Origin: Balamuthia mandrillaris
Taxonomy: Eukaryota > Discosea > Longamoebia > Balamuthiidae
DNA: 64,000 nt
NCBI GenBank assembly: GCA_031835245.1
Contig: JAVKOQ010000038.1
Location: 20,001 to 84,000 of the forward strand
Direction of reading: 5' to 3'
Positions 44,054 through 55,513 of the stretch are shown here, one piece after another. The stretch's first letter is position 1. Every line of letters begins with the position of its first letter. The notes below the pieces were generated by a model, which was not told the DNA's origin, did not search any database, and saw only the letters and a program-made list of their open reading frames with translations. Both the position numbers and the translations under genes were made by a program.

Positions 44054-44977
44054 TTAGAAGAAGAAGGGGCGCAACAAGTCAGCAGAACTCTTGTCACCGC
44101 TTTCATGGTGTCCAAAGGAACCGCTGTCGTCGGTGCTGTCTTTGGAGTCATCCTTCCCGCCATGATGCTTGCCATCGCCCACGTCTCCTCCGTCGTGATG
44201 CTTACCGTCATCCACGTCTCCTCCATCGTGATGTTTGCCATCACCGATATCTCCTCCGTCATAACCATCATCCACATCTCCTCCATCGTAGCCATCGCTG
44301 ACATTGCCTCCGTCATAACCACCATCATAAACGTTGCCACCATCATAGACGTCCCCTCCGCAGTATCCGGGACCATAGACATCATCTCCGCCATCCTCAT
44401 AGTCGTCATAGTAATCGATGTTGCCACCATCATAGCCGTCATAGTCAACGTCTCCTCCATCGTAGTCCACGTTGCCTCCGTCGTACCGTCCGTCATAGAC
44501 ATCTCCACCGTCGTAGATATCGTCTCCGTCGTAAACATTACCTCCATCATAACGTCCATCATAGATGTCACCGCCATCATAGCCAACGTTGCCACCATCG
44601 TAGATGTTACCACCGTCGTAACCAATATTTCCTCCATCGTAACGTCCATCATAGATGTCACCACCGTCGTACACATCTCCGCCATCATATCCAAGGTTGC
44701 CGCCATTGTAGATGTTACCCCCGTCGTAACGTCCGTCATTGACATCTCCACCATCGTAGCCAATGTTGCCACCATCATAGATGTTGCCGCCATTGTAGAC
44801 GTCACCGCCATCATAACCATCGTAGTCGACATCTCCCCCGTCATAGGCAACGTTACCGCCATCATAGACATCACCTCCGTCATAGCGGCTGTCGTAGACG
44901 TCACCGCCGTCATAGCCTCCACAGAGGGCAACAGAAACTAGCGTCGCCAACAACAAAGCGATGAATGTCGGTCTCAT
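44054..44977 (-). CDS. Secreted Tyr-Asp-Gly repeat protein (copy B)
   Basis: Single exon on the minus strand, 307 aa. Residues 1-19 form a signal peptide (MRPTFIALLLATLVSVALC). The mature chain is almost entirely YDGGDVYDGG / YDGGNIYDGG units with NVAYDGGDVDYDGYDGG variants, followed by GDGKHHDGGDVDDGKHHDGG units that alternate Lys-His-His with Asp, then DSTDDSGSFGHH and the end DLLRPFFF, almost the same end as copy A. His-His and Asp clusters could bind divalent metals. The long open frames on the opposite strand are by-products of the repeat. The pair is an inverted duplication that has diverged in repeat number. Confidence 0.75.
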   Translation of the reverse strand: MRPTFIALLLATLVSVALCGGYDGGDVYDSRYDGGDVYDGGNVAYDGGDVDYDGYDGGDVYNGGNIYDGGNIGYDGGDVNDGRYDGGNIYNGGNLGYDGGDVYDGGDIYDGRYDGGNIGYDGGNIYDGGNVGYDGGDIYDGRYDGGNVYDGDDIYDGGDVYDGRYDGGNVDYDGGDVDYDGYDGGNIDYYDDYEDGGDDVYGPGYCGGDVYDGGNVYDGGYDGGNVSDGYDGGDVDDGYDGGDIGDGKHHDGGDVDDGKHHDGGDVGDGKHHGGKDDSKDSTDDSGSFGHHESGDKSSADLLRPFFF

Positions 44978-45486
44978 GGTGCACGGTTTTCTGGTTTCTC
45001 TTCTCTCTGCTTAGTTTTGATTAGTTTGGTTTGGTTTGGCTTTGAAGTTGTTGTTCGTTGTTGTTTGTAGGTTTTATGAAAGAAACTATTTATGGACGGA
45101 GGGTCAGTGCGAAGAAACGAAAGTAATGATTCGTTGTTGTTCTCCCTCCATGAAATTCAACGAGCCAGAGTATCTTGTTCGTCGCTTTTTGTCCATTCTC
45201 CTTACTCTTATCTCATTGATATAGGGCGCGCAACTCTTCCCGAGAAACTTCCCAAGAGGCTATTCCTGAATGAGGTCATAATCAATCAATTATATGTGGG
45301 CTCTATACCGGCAGCCTCATTGCCTTTTTTTCAAACATACAATCCAATGAAAAATCAAAGCCATTTTCGGGCCTCATTAGGAATTTTAGGTATTCAAAAA
45401 ATCCGATGAATTCTTGGAATGGATATCATTGTCGACACGTAGTCGACATAAATGATCCTACACCGTCGACACGAGAGTCAGCTGGG
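44978..45486. promoter_or_regulatory. Upstream region with three TGTCGACA-type sites
   Basis: GTCGAC at 45431-45436, 45442-45447 and 45465-45470, all followed by ACA, within 40 bp. GGGCCTCATTAGG lies near 45368. The region is the 5' side of both copy B (-) and Sec5 (+). Confidence 0.45.
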
Positions 45487-48400
45487 ATGGCTGCGAAATT
45501 TCGAAGAGAAAACATCGAAGGAGAAAGAAGCGACAGCTCTCTCTTCCAAAACTATCCAAGCCTCTCCTGTAACAGTGGTGTTTGTTTGAAAAAGAAAACA
45601 CCCCACACTACGTACTGCGTAGTCAGCATTGGACGTTGTGATAGTTGCTCCACTCCTTCCATGCCAAAGGTGCCTACTCCTTGTTCTCGTCACTATCATT
45701 CTTCTTCTTCTTCTTCTTCTTCTTGTTCTTCTTCTTGTTCTTCTTGTTCTTCTTCTTCTTGTTCTTCTTCTTCTTCTTGTTCTCGTCACTATCATTCTTC
45801 TTCTTCTTCTTCTTGTTCTTCTTCTTGTTCTTCTTCTCTCTCTTCTCCCTTCTCTTCTCTTCTCTTCTCTTCTCTCCTCTCTCCTCTCTTCTTATGCTGC
45901 TGCTTATGCTTTTTCATTTTTGTATTTATTTTTTCTTTTTCTCAAACAAAAAGATCAAGTCGTCCTCTTCCTCATCTTCCTCAGTTTCAAAGCATGAAGG
46001 AGGAGAGAAAGAACGAAAGAAACGTGCCAAACGAGAGAAGAAGGAAGAGCGAGAGCGACGCAAGAGACACGAAAAGAAGGCTGCAAAAAGCAAGAAAGAC
46101 GATGGCATAGATTCTTCTTCAGACAAAAAGAAGAAAAGAAGGTCTCGCATGCTTCTTCGCAAGAAGAAGAAGAAGGAGACAACAAAACAAAAGACTGAGG
46201 CAGGGAACAAAAAAGACGGAGAAGCGACAGAGACAGAGAGTGAGTGGGAAACGGATGACGACGACAGCAGCATTGCTACTGGCAGCGAAGTCAGCGACGT
46301 CAGCGACGCCGAAGAGCTTTCCTCCGACAGTTCTTTCACAGACAGCGAAGAATTCGAGACGAACGACGAGGAATCTTCCGCTTCCTCGTCTTCTGTCTCT
46401 TCTTCGTCATCCTCCTCCTCTTCTGCTTCTTCGTTGACCCACGAAGTGGAGAAGGAAACCAAAACAAAGTCTCATTCTAGAACTCGTTCATCAGTTGCAC
46501 TGCCAGAAGAAAAAACTTCTTCAACTGCTACTACTGCTGCTGCGAACAAACACCCAGAGAAAGAGAGAGAGAAAGAGATCGAAAAGAGAGAAGAAGAATT
46601 GGAGAATCGTTATCAACAACAACAGCGAAGAAGCAACGAAGAAAGAAGACAACACTACGAAAAGGAGCCACAAAAGATCAAAATGAAAATAGTGGATGAT
46701 GATTCATCTTATAGCACAAGAGGAAACGGAGAGTTTGGTCAATTGTCTGTTGATAATTTTGGATGTTTCATATTTTGCAAAGATACTATTGATGGTACGC
46801 ATTTTGCTTTTCTTGTCCTTCTGGGCTCTTTATTTTGCTTCTCTCTTTTTCTGGTCGCTTTGCGTCTTTCCGTTCTGTGCCTCTGTTATACTCTTCGCTC
46901 TGAACTTCTTCTTTTCTCTCTCTTGTTTCAGAAATGTCGCTGCAAGTGAAGCAAACTATTTTATCCAGCCACCAAGGACTTCCCAAACTGGAAACGACCT
47001 ATGCCGGTTTGATCTCTTCGCTGATTTCTCTTTTTTAAACCTCTGTTTTGTCTAATGTCCTGTATTGTATTAGAGCTCATCACTAAAACGGAGAGAATTT
47101 TTAGTTCTCTGCTGGAACGAAAGAAAGAGGCAGACACTAAGAGGAACGTTTTGGCTGCTCTGCAGCGTTATCGATTCGTGTTTGATCTCCCTATACGCAT
47201 CAAAGAGCACATTCAAGCAGAAGAGTTTGATAAAGTTGTTCGAGTAAGTCGTTTGCTCCATGTCACGCTTCGTCCGTTTTTACGCTTTTATTCTTCTCCT
47301 CCTCCTTGTCACTTTTGTTCTCTTTATAACGTCACAGCAATAGGATTACAACAGAGCAAAAACTCATCTCTCACAAACGAACGTCGGTATATTTAAACAA
47401 GTTTTAGTGGAAGTTGAAAAACTGGTGGAGAATTTTCGAGCGGAGCTCTATCGTCGCCTAGATGACATCAGTGCCACCTCTCCAGAAGAACAGGAGAATA
47501 TCATAAGACTGTTAGGAGAGCTCAAGTCGGAAGAGGATAAAGAAGATCCCGCTTGGCAATACTTGAAGAGCCTCCAGCGCAGAATCTCGGAACAACTGTC
47601 TGCTCCTGCATCTGCCAACAGAGAAGACAGGAGAAAAAGCGTGGCGCTCTTCGCTTCTATGGCCAAGCAAAGACCAGTTATTGATGAGGAAGATAACATG
47701 ATGGCGAAGTGCAATCAGATCGCAGAGTATTCGCGCGTGTTGATGACTTACTTACCATCCTTTTGGAAGATTCATGCCTTTTACTTGGCATCTACTTTTG
47801 CTGCGAAAGGTGAACGAAGCAAACCTTCTGCTGCAATTAAGGTACGTGCACTTGCCTTCTTCGTGTCATCTCCACTTCTTCTTTTCTTTCTTTTTTCATC
47901 GCACTAATTTTACTATCCCAACGTTATACACTATAGCACAAAAAAGAAGTTGAAAAACTGGCGAAAGAAATCGTTGAACTGTACGCTTCGCGCGTACGCT
48001 CTTTGTTTGCAGCAATAGTGAACGAGGAGGCAAAAATAGCAGCTACCAATGTTTCTTCGCAGTCACAAAGCACTGCGGAGGAAGAAGAACAAGAAGACAC
48101 CGAAAATACGAAAGAAGGAACTGATAACAACACGAGAAGAAAGGCTCGCTCGCAACAACGCGAAAGTGCTGCTTCGCATTTAGATGCGCATGGCGATCAA
48201 ACTAGACCTATTGCAAGACAAAACAGAACACGATTAGACAAGACAAACAGGAATGACAAAAAACAAAACGAAGAAAGACGAAGCATTTACTTAGCGATGC
48301 TGCTACTTTGCGTGGAGGAAGTGAAGAAATGCTTTGAAGGCTTGAAAGAGTTAAAGATGCCACGCGCTTATATGGAAGGTATTTATGAAGTGCTGCACGA

Positions 48401-48804
48401 CTTTACTCGAACTTACATCGATGCAACTGCCAACCATTTCATTCATAGTACACTCTCTTCTTTGCATCTCTTGCGCAATGATTTTTTTGCTTATTCTTTA
48501 TTTACATTTGTTTTGAAGTAATTTCTCGTCTGGGAGAAGAAGAGACGTGGGAGGTGGAGCAAATTGACTTCGGAGACATTTTAGGATTCAACCATTTGCT
48601 TTCCGAACGGCGAAGTGACTCTTTCCTCGTGAAGACAACTACCACAAGCGAGGCTCTTGGGGAACCGACAACTGGTTTCATGCACACGACACTCCCTTCT
48701 TTATTCATGACAAAGCTCACTGATGTGCTCCAAATGCAATTCCAAGGGCTCGGTATTGGATCCATTCATACCGCAACTCTGGAAGAGGTTTCTTATTTAT
48801 TCAT

Positions 48805-48839
<35 letters not shown>

Positions 48840-50251
48840 ATCTCTCTCTCTCGATCTCACACACGCACTTTTAAACTCATTACTCTCCTTGCCGTTTTGT
48901 TTCAGCCATCGTTGGCGAGTCTTGTGTTGGACTTCCAAGTTGCGGCCTTTCAAACATTCCAAGAAACGTTGCAACGCCTTGCAAAGGATATCTTTTCAAC
49001 AAATGAGAAATCAGAAGATGATGACGACACAGTTGTTTGTTTCCCTGCCTTCTGAAATCTTTTCTGCTTCTGCTTCTTCTGCTTCTTCCGCTTCTCCTCT
49101 TTCTTCTTCTTCTCTCTTCTTCTCTCTTCTTCTTCTTCTTATTCTTGTAATCTTTGTCTTCATTTTTTCTTACTTATATTTAACAACAGGAAAAGAAGCT
49201 AGTGTTGGTATTAGGAAATTGCACCTTTGCACGTAACCAAGTGGTGCCTCAAATTTTTGAACTCTTCTATTCTCTATTTCACAGCACTGACACCGCTGCA
49301 AAGCGAGAGCTGGCACAGACTTACTTGCAAGATTCTATGAAGGTTTTCCATTATTTGCGTCGCATTTGTCTCCTTTATCGTTTTTTTGCCTTATTCTCTT
49401 CTTTCTTCTATTTCCAAATCATACAAACTCACACACAAACAGAAAATAAACAGCAGTATGGAGCAGTTAGAGGAATGGCTGATAGATGCTTTTGTTCAAC
49501 AAAAGAGCAACAATCTCATCTCCATCATTCGCAACGGACTTTTACATACTCCCATCTCTGCCAAACACTTGTCAGTCAGCAACTATGTCATCCAACTTCT
49601 CTTACAATTGGTCAACGTTCACCACCAGCTGTCTTCTTCTTCATCGTCTTTCTCCTCCTCCTCACCCACAAGAAAAGAAAGAAAGAACTCTTCTACCTCC
49701 ATTCTGTCTCGTTTGGTGGATCACGTTTTTAACGCCTTTTTGAGCTCTTTACGCGACCTGGACAAAGGAGAAGGATCAAACGGTGTCGCTACTTTGCTCT
49801 CCTCTTCTGCTTCTTTGTCTTCTGCAGACACGTCAACAAAGGAATGGGGCAAACAAAAGCTTCAACTTAGCTCTGAAGATCTTCATGCAAAGAAGAAAGA
49901 CAGCAAGAAGAAAGCAGTCAATGACCCCAAAGCCATTTTGTTGCAGATAGAAAGGGACGTTCGCTTCGTGGAAGGAGTCATGCGCAACTACATCGATGAT
50001 GACGCAAAAAGTTATCTCCGCAGCTTGGACGGCCTCTTGGAGAAGTGGTATGCTCGCTTTGGCGATCTGAGTGCTTCTGGTTTGTTTCCTTGTTCTCTTT
50101 TTTTGTTTCAAGGGTTCGCTTTTTATTAACACCATTTTCTTTTTTTTCAAAAAACATTTTGAACACACCAATAGCAAGGAAAAAAGCGACCAAAGGAGCT
50201 TTGCTCGAGAACGCCAAGTCCAAAACTTGGCTCCTCTTCAGTTGCTTTTGA
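45487..50251 (+). CDS. EXOC2: Exocyst complex component Sec5 (EXOC2)
   Basis: Eleven exons: 45487-45669, 45954-46794, 46932-47006, 47074-47243, 47344-47841, 47937-48447, 48519-48787, 48906-49034, 49190-49342, 49443-50079, 50175-50251 (TGA); 1180 aa in frame. Residues 60-330 are a Lys/Glu/Ser-rich low-complexity region. The Sec5 core then starts: RNVLAALQRYRFVFDLPIRI, DYNRAKTHLSQTNVGIFKQV, EVEKLVENFRAELYRRLDD and EDPAWQYLKSLQRRI, matching the Sec5 pattern in order and spacing. Downstream are the CATCHR-type helical bundles, including LVLVLGNCTFARNQVVPQIF. Sec5 is one of eight exocyst subunits that tether secretory vesicles to the plasma membrane and is a Ral effector in animals through an N-terminal IPT domain, which I do not see here. 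Exon 1 and the start codon are the least certain parts. The donor at 49035 could also be 49032. Confidence 0.82.
45685..45885 (+). repeat. TTC/TTG array with two copies of a 20-bp lead sequence (Sec5 intron 1)
   Basis: TCTCGTCACTATCATTCTTC occurs at 45685-45704 and 45781-45800, each heading a TTC array. The same 20-mer heads the exonic array of the F-box/WD40 gene at 15074-15093. Confidence 0.9.
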
Positions 50252-50615
50252 ACCTCTTTTATTCAACCCAAAAAAAAAAAAAAACAATGAAATGTAAATA
50301 CCTTTTTTCTCTTCTCCACCATTTTCTTTCACGTTTACCGCTGGCTCGCTTTGCGTCTTCTGCCTGACGCAAGGGCAACGTGGTGTCCGCCTAAAATTCA
50401 AAAGGGCCAATAAGAAGCTCAGCTGTTTCTAAAATGAAGGTGCCCTGCTTTATGGAAAAATGTAATTATAATATGGTTATTTTGTGTTATTCGAATACCA
50501 ACAATTCAAATGCTATTGGCGGATCTTGCAAGCGTTGCTTTTTATTCCCCGGTGATATGTTTTCGGGAGTTGGGTTGGTTCCTCGTTCCTCTTGTTGGGT
50601 ATTTGAACTGCTGCT

Positions 50616-50647
<32 letters not shown>

Positions 50648-50677
50648 ATCATAACACAAGCAAACAAAAGCCTACAA
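50252..50677. other. Intergenic region
   Basis: 3' flank of Sec5 and promoter of the following secreted-protein gene. It holds a poly-A run (50271-50285) and a poly-T run (about 50618-50646). No coding signal. Confidence 0.45.
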
Positions 50678-53600
50678 ATGACAACGCCTTACTTTCCGGC
50701 TCTCTGTACTATTATCCTGTTCGTCTCGCTCTTTGCGTTCAGCTCGGATGCTCTGCGTGAACGTTCCGCTCAGGAGGAGCTGCTTCACCCCGGACTTTTG
50801 CCCCTTCGCTCCGGCCAAAGATTGGGGGAGGAGAGGCATCATGTCCCGCGACACAAGCCCGGCTATCTCCCCAAGTTTGGCGGGAGGAACTCCTACAGGC
50901 AGCTCAGCGATGCCCTGGCCAACGAGACCGCCATGAGCGACCCCTTCCAGAGCAACTACCAGCTCAGCAAGGCCAAGAACCTGGTCGTGGTGAACCGCTT
51001 CGAGAAGTGCGCCAGCCAGGAATGTGGAGAGCAGGTCCCAGCGACGGAGATTCTTTTGACGGAGTACAGAAAGCTGGACGGCAACAACGAGTTCCGCTAC
51101 GAACTGCCACCATTGACGGAGGTGTATGCGGTGGCCAGCCCGGACTTTGAGGGCTCTTTGCATTCAAGCCTTGTGGTGTTCTACTCCTCTGACACGGGTT
51201 CGTTTCCTGTTCCCCCTCGCTTCCCCTCCCTCATTATTGTATTACGGTTTAACATAAGGTCGTATACGCAGGGTGCAGCAGCAATGCGTACGTCATCTTG
51301 GACACCAAACACGATGACTTCGCTACCGGTAACGCCCCATCGGTGATCAAAGGCTGTCTTGGAGGCGTACGTCTTCTGCCCTCCTTTTTCCTTCAAAGCT
51401 TTTAGTTTGTTTGTTAGTGTTTTCTGTTGTTCTTTGCATAACTTCTAACTTTAAAAAAACAGGCGAACGAACAAGTGCGCGGAGTGGCGTGGGGCAACGT
51501 CAACCCAACTCCGGCCAATGAATTGCACAAGGAGGAGCTGTTGGTGGTCACCCTGACGACCTCCGGAACAAACGCTGGGAGACTGACGTTCAAGCTGTTC
51601 AGCCGAAACGAGGATACTGATCTGTTGGAAGAGCAGAGCAGATTGTTCATCGACGACGTGTATTCCTTTGAGCCAAACAACAAACTGGGAGATAGTATGT
51701 ACTGCTTACTATTACCCTCTTGTTTCTTTCTCCTTTTCTTTGTTCGCTGTTCTTGTTGTGGTGCTTGTGCTTCCTTTTTCTAACGTCTTACCCATAGTTG
51801 TGACCGGAGACTTTGATGGAGACGGTATTTGAACGCCCTCCTTTATATATCCTCATCGATAATCTTTCTTCTTCGTGTTATGTTCTGTTATAACAAACAT
51901 GGAACAGGTTTGGAAGAATTTGCCGTCTTGTACTTCACAGCCGAAGATGAAGCCGAAGTGGCCATCGTAGAGGCAGACCCACGAATGAAGCTCCTGGTCG
52001 ACACTGCCATCACCCTGGATGAGTTTGGTTCCAACGCTAAAGTCCACGGCCAAATGGCAGCTGGGCACTTGTTCAGTCCTGATTGGGAAGAACTGGCTCT
52101 TTTGTTCGGTGTTACTGCCGATAAGGTTTCTTTCTTTCTGCACCTCTCTCCCTCTTCCTCTCCTGTTTATTTCCTCTTCTATATTGATGTTGGAATGTAC
52201 CTATAACGTTTCTACCACACATTCTACAGAATGCAGACAGTGGTTTCTTTTTGTATCAGCTCAGTTTAAACAACGCTGGTTTGTTACAACAGGGAACTCC
52301 TCCTTACAAGCTTCCCAACGGAGCGATAGACAGAAGTGCAGGACACATGGGAATGGACATTGGTGTTGGGGACTTGAACGGTGACATGCGTGATGAGGTC
52401 AAACACCTTCAATTCCACCAACGCAACCTTTGGCGATCGTTCTTTCTAACCTGGACTTGTAGATTGCTTTTGTTTACACCAATGATGCATCCGGCAGCGC
52501 CTCTGGATGGCCTGCGTACCTTGGCGTGGCTGTTGCGAATCCGATAGGCTTCAGCATCATCGATACCTTTTCCGATGATCTTAACAACCTGGTAGTAAAC
52601 AATGCTCTCGGGTTGATGTGCTCCTCTCTGGCCATCGGTAGGTTCAGTCAACAAGAGGATATTGAGGTCGAGGGAATGTACGCGAACACACCCTTTAATC
52701 ATCGTGCCTCCTTCCTTCTCCTTGATCGGACTCGCTCATTCATTCCCAACAAAAAAGCTTTCAAGAACACATCGCTATCATGGGCCATGGAGTTGTGAGC
52801 CTATTCCGTCTCCTCGACGGCTCTCTGGAAAAGCTCTCCACCATGGATCCTATTCCGCGAACTGGAGGAGGACAAGAGCCCCCCACTGAACAGTACAGCA
52901 AGGAGTTCATGGTGGGGGTGTATTACGCCACCCAGAATGTTCGCTTGGGTAAGCCTCGTCACTGGAAGTACCCTCAAGTCCTCAACATTGTTGCTTCTCT
53001 TCGAAGTGCGTTTTCCCTCAACTCTCAGTGTCTCAACTCCGTTGTTTAACAAACGTTTACTCATTGCTCTCCTCTTCAGCTCCACCCAGGCATTACGACA
53101 TTGTGGATGGAGAGGTTTATGCAGTCCACGTAAATCCCCCTAACAACTTTGGATACGTCGCTACCAAGACCTCCTTCGAAACCACCCAAAGCACCGGCTC
53201 TCGTTTCAGCATCCAGTACAAGAAGAGTTGGTATGCTGGTTCTTCGTTAAATGTAAGCCGCTCTTTCGCTTCAGTTTCGTTGACTCCGTTACCTCGTCGC
53301 TTATACACTTTCATTGCATAACGAAGGTCTATTTGGGCAAAGTTACTATCGGCCTTGAAGCCTCATACGGGCAAAACTTTGAGAATGTAAACACCCAACA
53401 ATCCATCGAAACGTGGAGCGACTTGACGAACGCCGTATCGGATGACGCTCTCATTCGAACGGAAGTGATGTATGATGTGTGGGAATACCCTGTGTACTCC
53501 TTCAACTTTACCGAAACGGAACCCACGGACTACATCCTTGTCATCTGGCCGGAACGTTTGCCTGATGGCTCCGAAGCCAGAAGACTCCATTCCCTTGGGT

Positions 53601-54881
53601 GTGTTATTTTGTTTCTCTCTCTCTCTCCTTTTATATGCACTGAGTTTACTGATGTTATTTAAACTAGTTTTAAGGATCCAAACTCGTTCGTGCGTCCCTT
53701 CAACGAAGTCAATAACCTGTTTTCCTACTACTACCAAAGACCGCCCAACTTTGGTCGCCAACTGAAAGAGACCAAAGCAAACTCCTACGGAGGCGTCAGC
53801 TCCCTCTTCACAGTCACTTGGGAGGACATCCAATCCGAAGAAGGGCTCGAAACTACCAGTTGGGGAGTGGGAGCTTCCTTCGGCCTTGACGTGGTGGCCG
53901 CCACCTCCACTGGTTTCGACTTTTTTGGCAATAAGGCCTCTACCAGCGCCCGCTGGGGTTTCGACCTTCAAGTCGAAGGAGAGTACAACGAGGAGCAAAT
54001 GGAACTGGCCACAATGACCATCAGGTACTACCATTAAGACGTGTTTGAAACAAACGAATGCAAACCTTTTTTGTTGTTGAAACAGTTCAGGCATGTCGAT
54101 AACTATCCAGTTGTCAGGAAATGCAAACGGAGGGACTTATCCTTACACCATCTATCCTTATGTTTTTTATGATAAGTACCATGGCTATCTCTGCGTTGAC
54201 TTTGCGGTCGAGTTAAGCGATGCGAATCATCAAGGGACTGTCACATTCTGGGAACTTGTTTACAAGTATATTGTTTTCTCTCTGCCTCGCTTCTCCTTCT
54301 CCCTTTCTTCCACTAAAGCTTCTTATTGTTGCCTTCGCTCTGTTATAACCTGAAGTAAGCCGGATCTAACGTGGAACATGCCCTACCGATGGGACATGCT
54401 CAACAACCGCCCCTCGGACAACAAGTACTTCACCAAGTCCCTCGTGGCCAGCAACGACAACCCCGAGGCTGGCGAACAGCTCGCAGTCGTCTTCCATGCG
54501 CGCGACTACAGTCTCATCCCCGCCAAAAACGCGGTGCTCCGCTTGTTCCAAGGAGACTTCAGGAACCCTGCCAACCAGTTCGGAGAAGACGTGCTGTTGG
54601 AGGAAGTCTTTCGCGACGGCCTTTATGGAACGGTCAACGGCACATGGAGAGAGGTGGAAGAGCCATTGGATCGTTGTCTGTACGCCTGGTTGGATCCTGA
54701 CGATGAGATGGAGGAAGTCCACGAGGACAACAACGTCGGGTACATCATCATGAACGTGCAATCGTTCAGCCAGAACGAACTGGTCTTGTGCGGGGAGATC
54801 ATCAAGGACACCTTTGGCTTTGAGATTCCGCCAGACAGCCTCTCCTCCTCTTCCTCCTCCCTCGCTCCGTTTTGGCTTTAA
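50678..54881 (+). CDS. Secreted protein with FG-GAP-like repeats and CARDB-like C-terminal domain (copy 1)
   Basis: Thirteen exons: 50678-51197, 51272-51366, 51463-51694, 51798-51824, 51908-52125, 52230-52397, 52463-52677, 52758-53005, 53080-53252, 53327-53598, 53668-54024, 54086-54265, 54356-54881 (TAA); 1076 aa. A signal peptide occupies about residues 1-25. Two FG-GAP/calcium-loop motifs are clear: GDFDGDGLEEFAVLYF, reassembled over a 27-nt exon, and GVGDLNGDMRDEIAFVYT, as in integrin-alpha-type propellers. The last domain (about 900-1050) resembles CARDB: AGEQLAVVFHARDYSLIPAK and LYAWLDPDDEMEEVHEDNN. Cysteines are few. The tail is SSSSSLAPFWL, hydrophobic at the end. Most likely a cell-surface or secreted adhesion protein; no catalytic motif was seen. 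A closely related gene follows in tandem. Confidence 0.75.
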
Positions 54882-55513
54882 TTGTTGATACTATTTATTT
54901 AGTTGAGAATTCTTATCACGAGAACCACAACCACATGGTGAGGAGAGAGATGAGGGAGCGAAGAGAGAAAAGCGAGAGGAGAAGGTGAGAGAGGAGAGAG
55001 GAAAAAGGAGAAAAGAGAGAGGAGAAGGAGAGAAGAGGGGAGAGAGGAGAGAGGAGAGAGGAGAGAGGAGAGAGGAAAGGAGAGCGAAGAGAGGGGAGAG
55101 AGGAGAGAGGAGAGGAGAGAGGAGGAAGAGGAGAGGAGCAAGGAGAGAGGGAGAAGAGAGGAGAGAGGAGGAAGAGGAGGGAGACAGGAGAGAGGACAGA
55201 GGAGAGAGGCGAGAGAGAGCACAAACTGACGTCACCCAATGTTGAAATTCGCCTAAAGTGAGATGGACCAATGGGGTGGCCGCTTTGAAAACTATATTTG
55301 GAAATTTTAGATATGAATTAAAAGTTATTTGCCGAATTTTATTCGCTCATCTCATTAGGCCGTTTATATGCATGATGCTGTTTCTTCCCCCCACACGAAA
55401 CTTATTTTTTAAAGTTCGTTTCTTTCTCCCGTTTTTTCTCTCTCTTTATTCTGCAAAACGGTAAGGAGAGACTGGTCGCCTTTACCTTCTTCCCACCTTT
55501 TGTAAAAGCAATC
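54882..55513. other. Intergenic region with purine satellite
   Basis: About 54938-55215 is a polypurine array of GAGAGGAGA and GAGAAGAG units on the plus strand. This is the only large array in the window that is purine on the sense strand of both flanking (+) genes, and it lies outside introns. The rest is the promoter side of copy 2, with CTCATTAGGCC near 55351. Confidence 0.7.

Noticed and set aside
43145-44941. Long open frames opposite the Tyr-Asp-Gly repeat genes
   Set aside because: They are generated by the codon repeat itself (Thr-Met-Val and Val-Ile-Ile runs), lack a signal peptide, and disappear outside the repeat.
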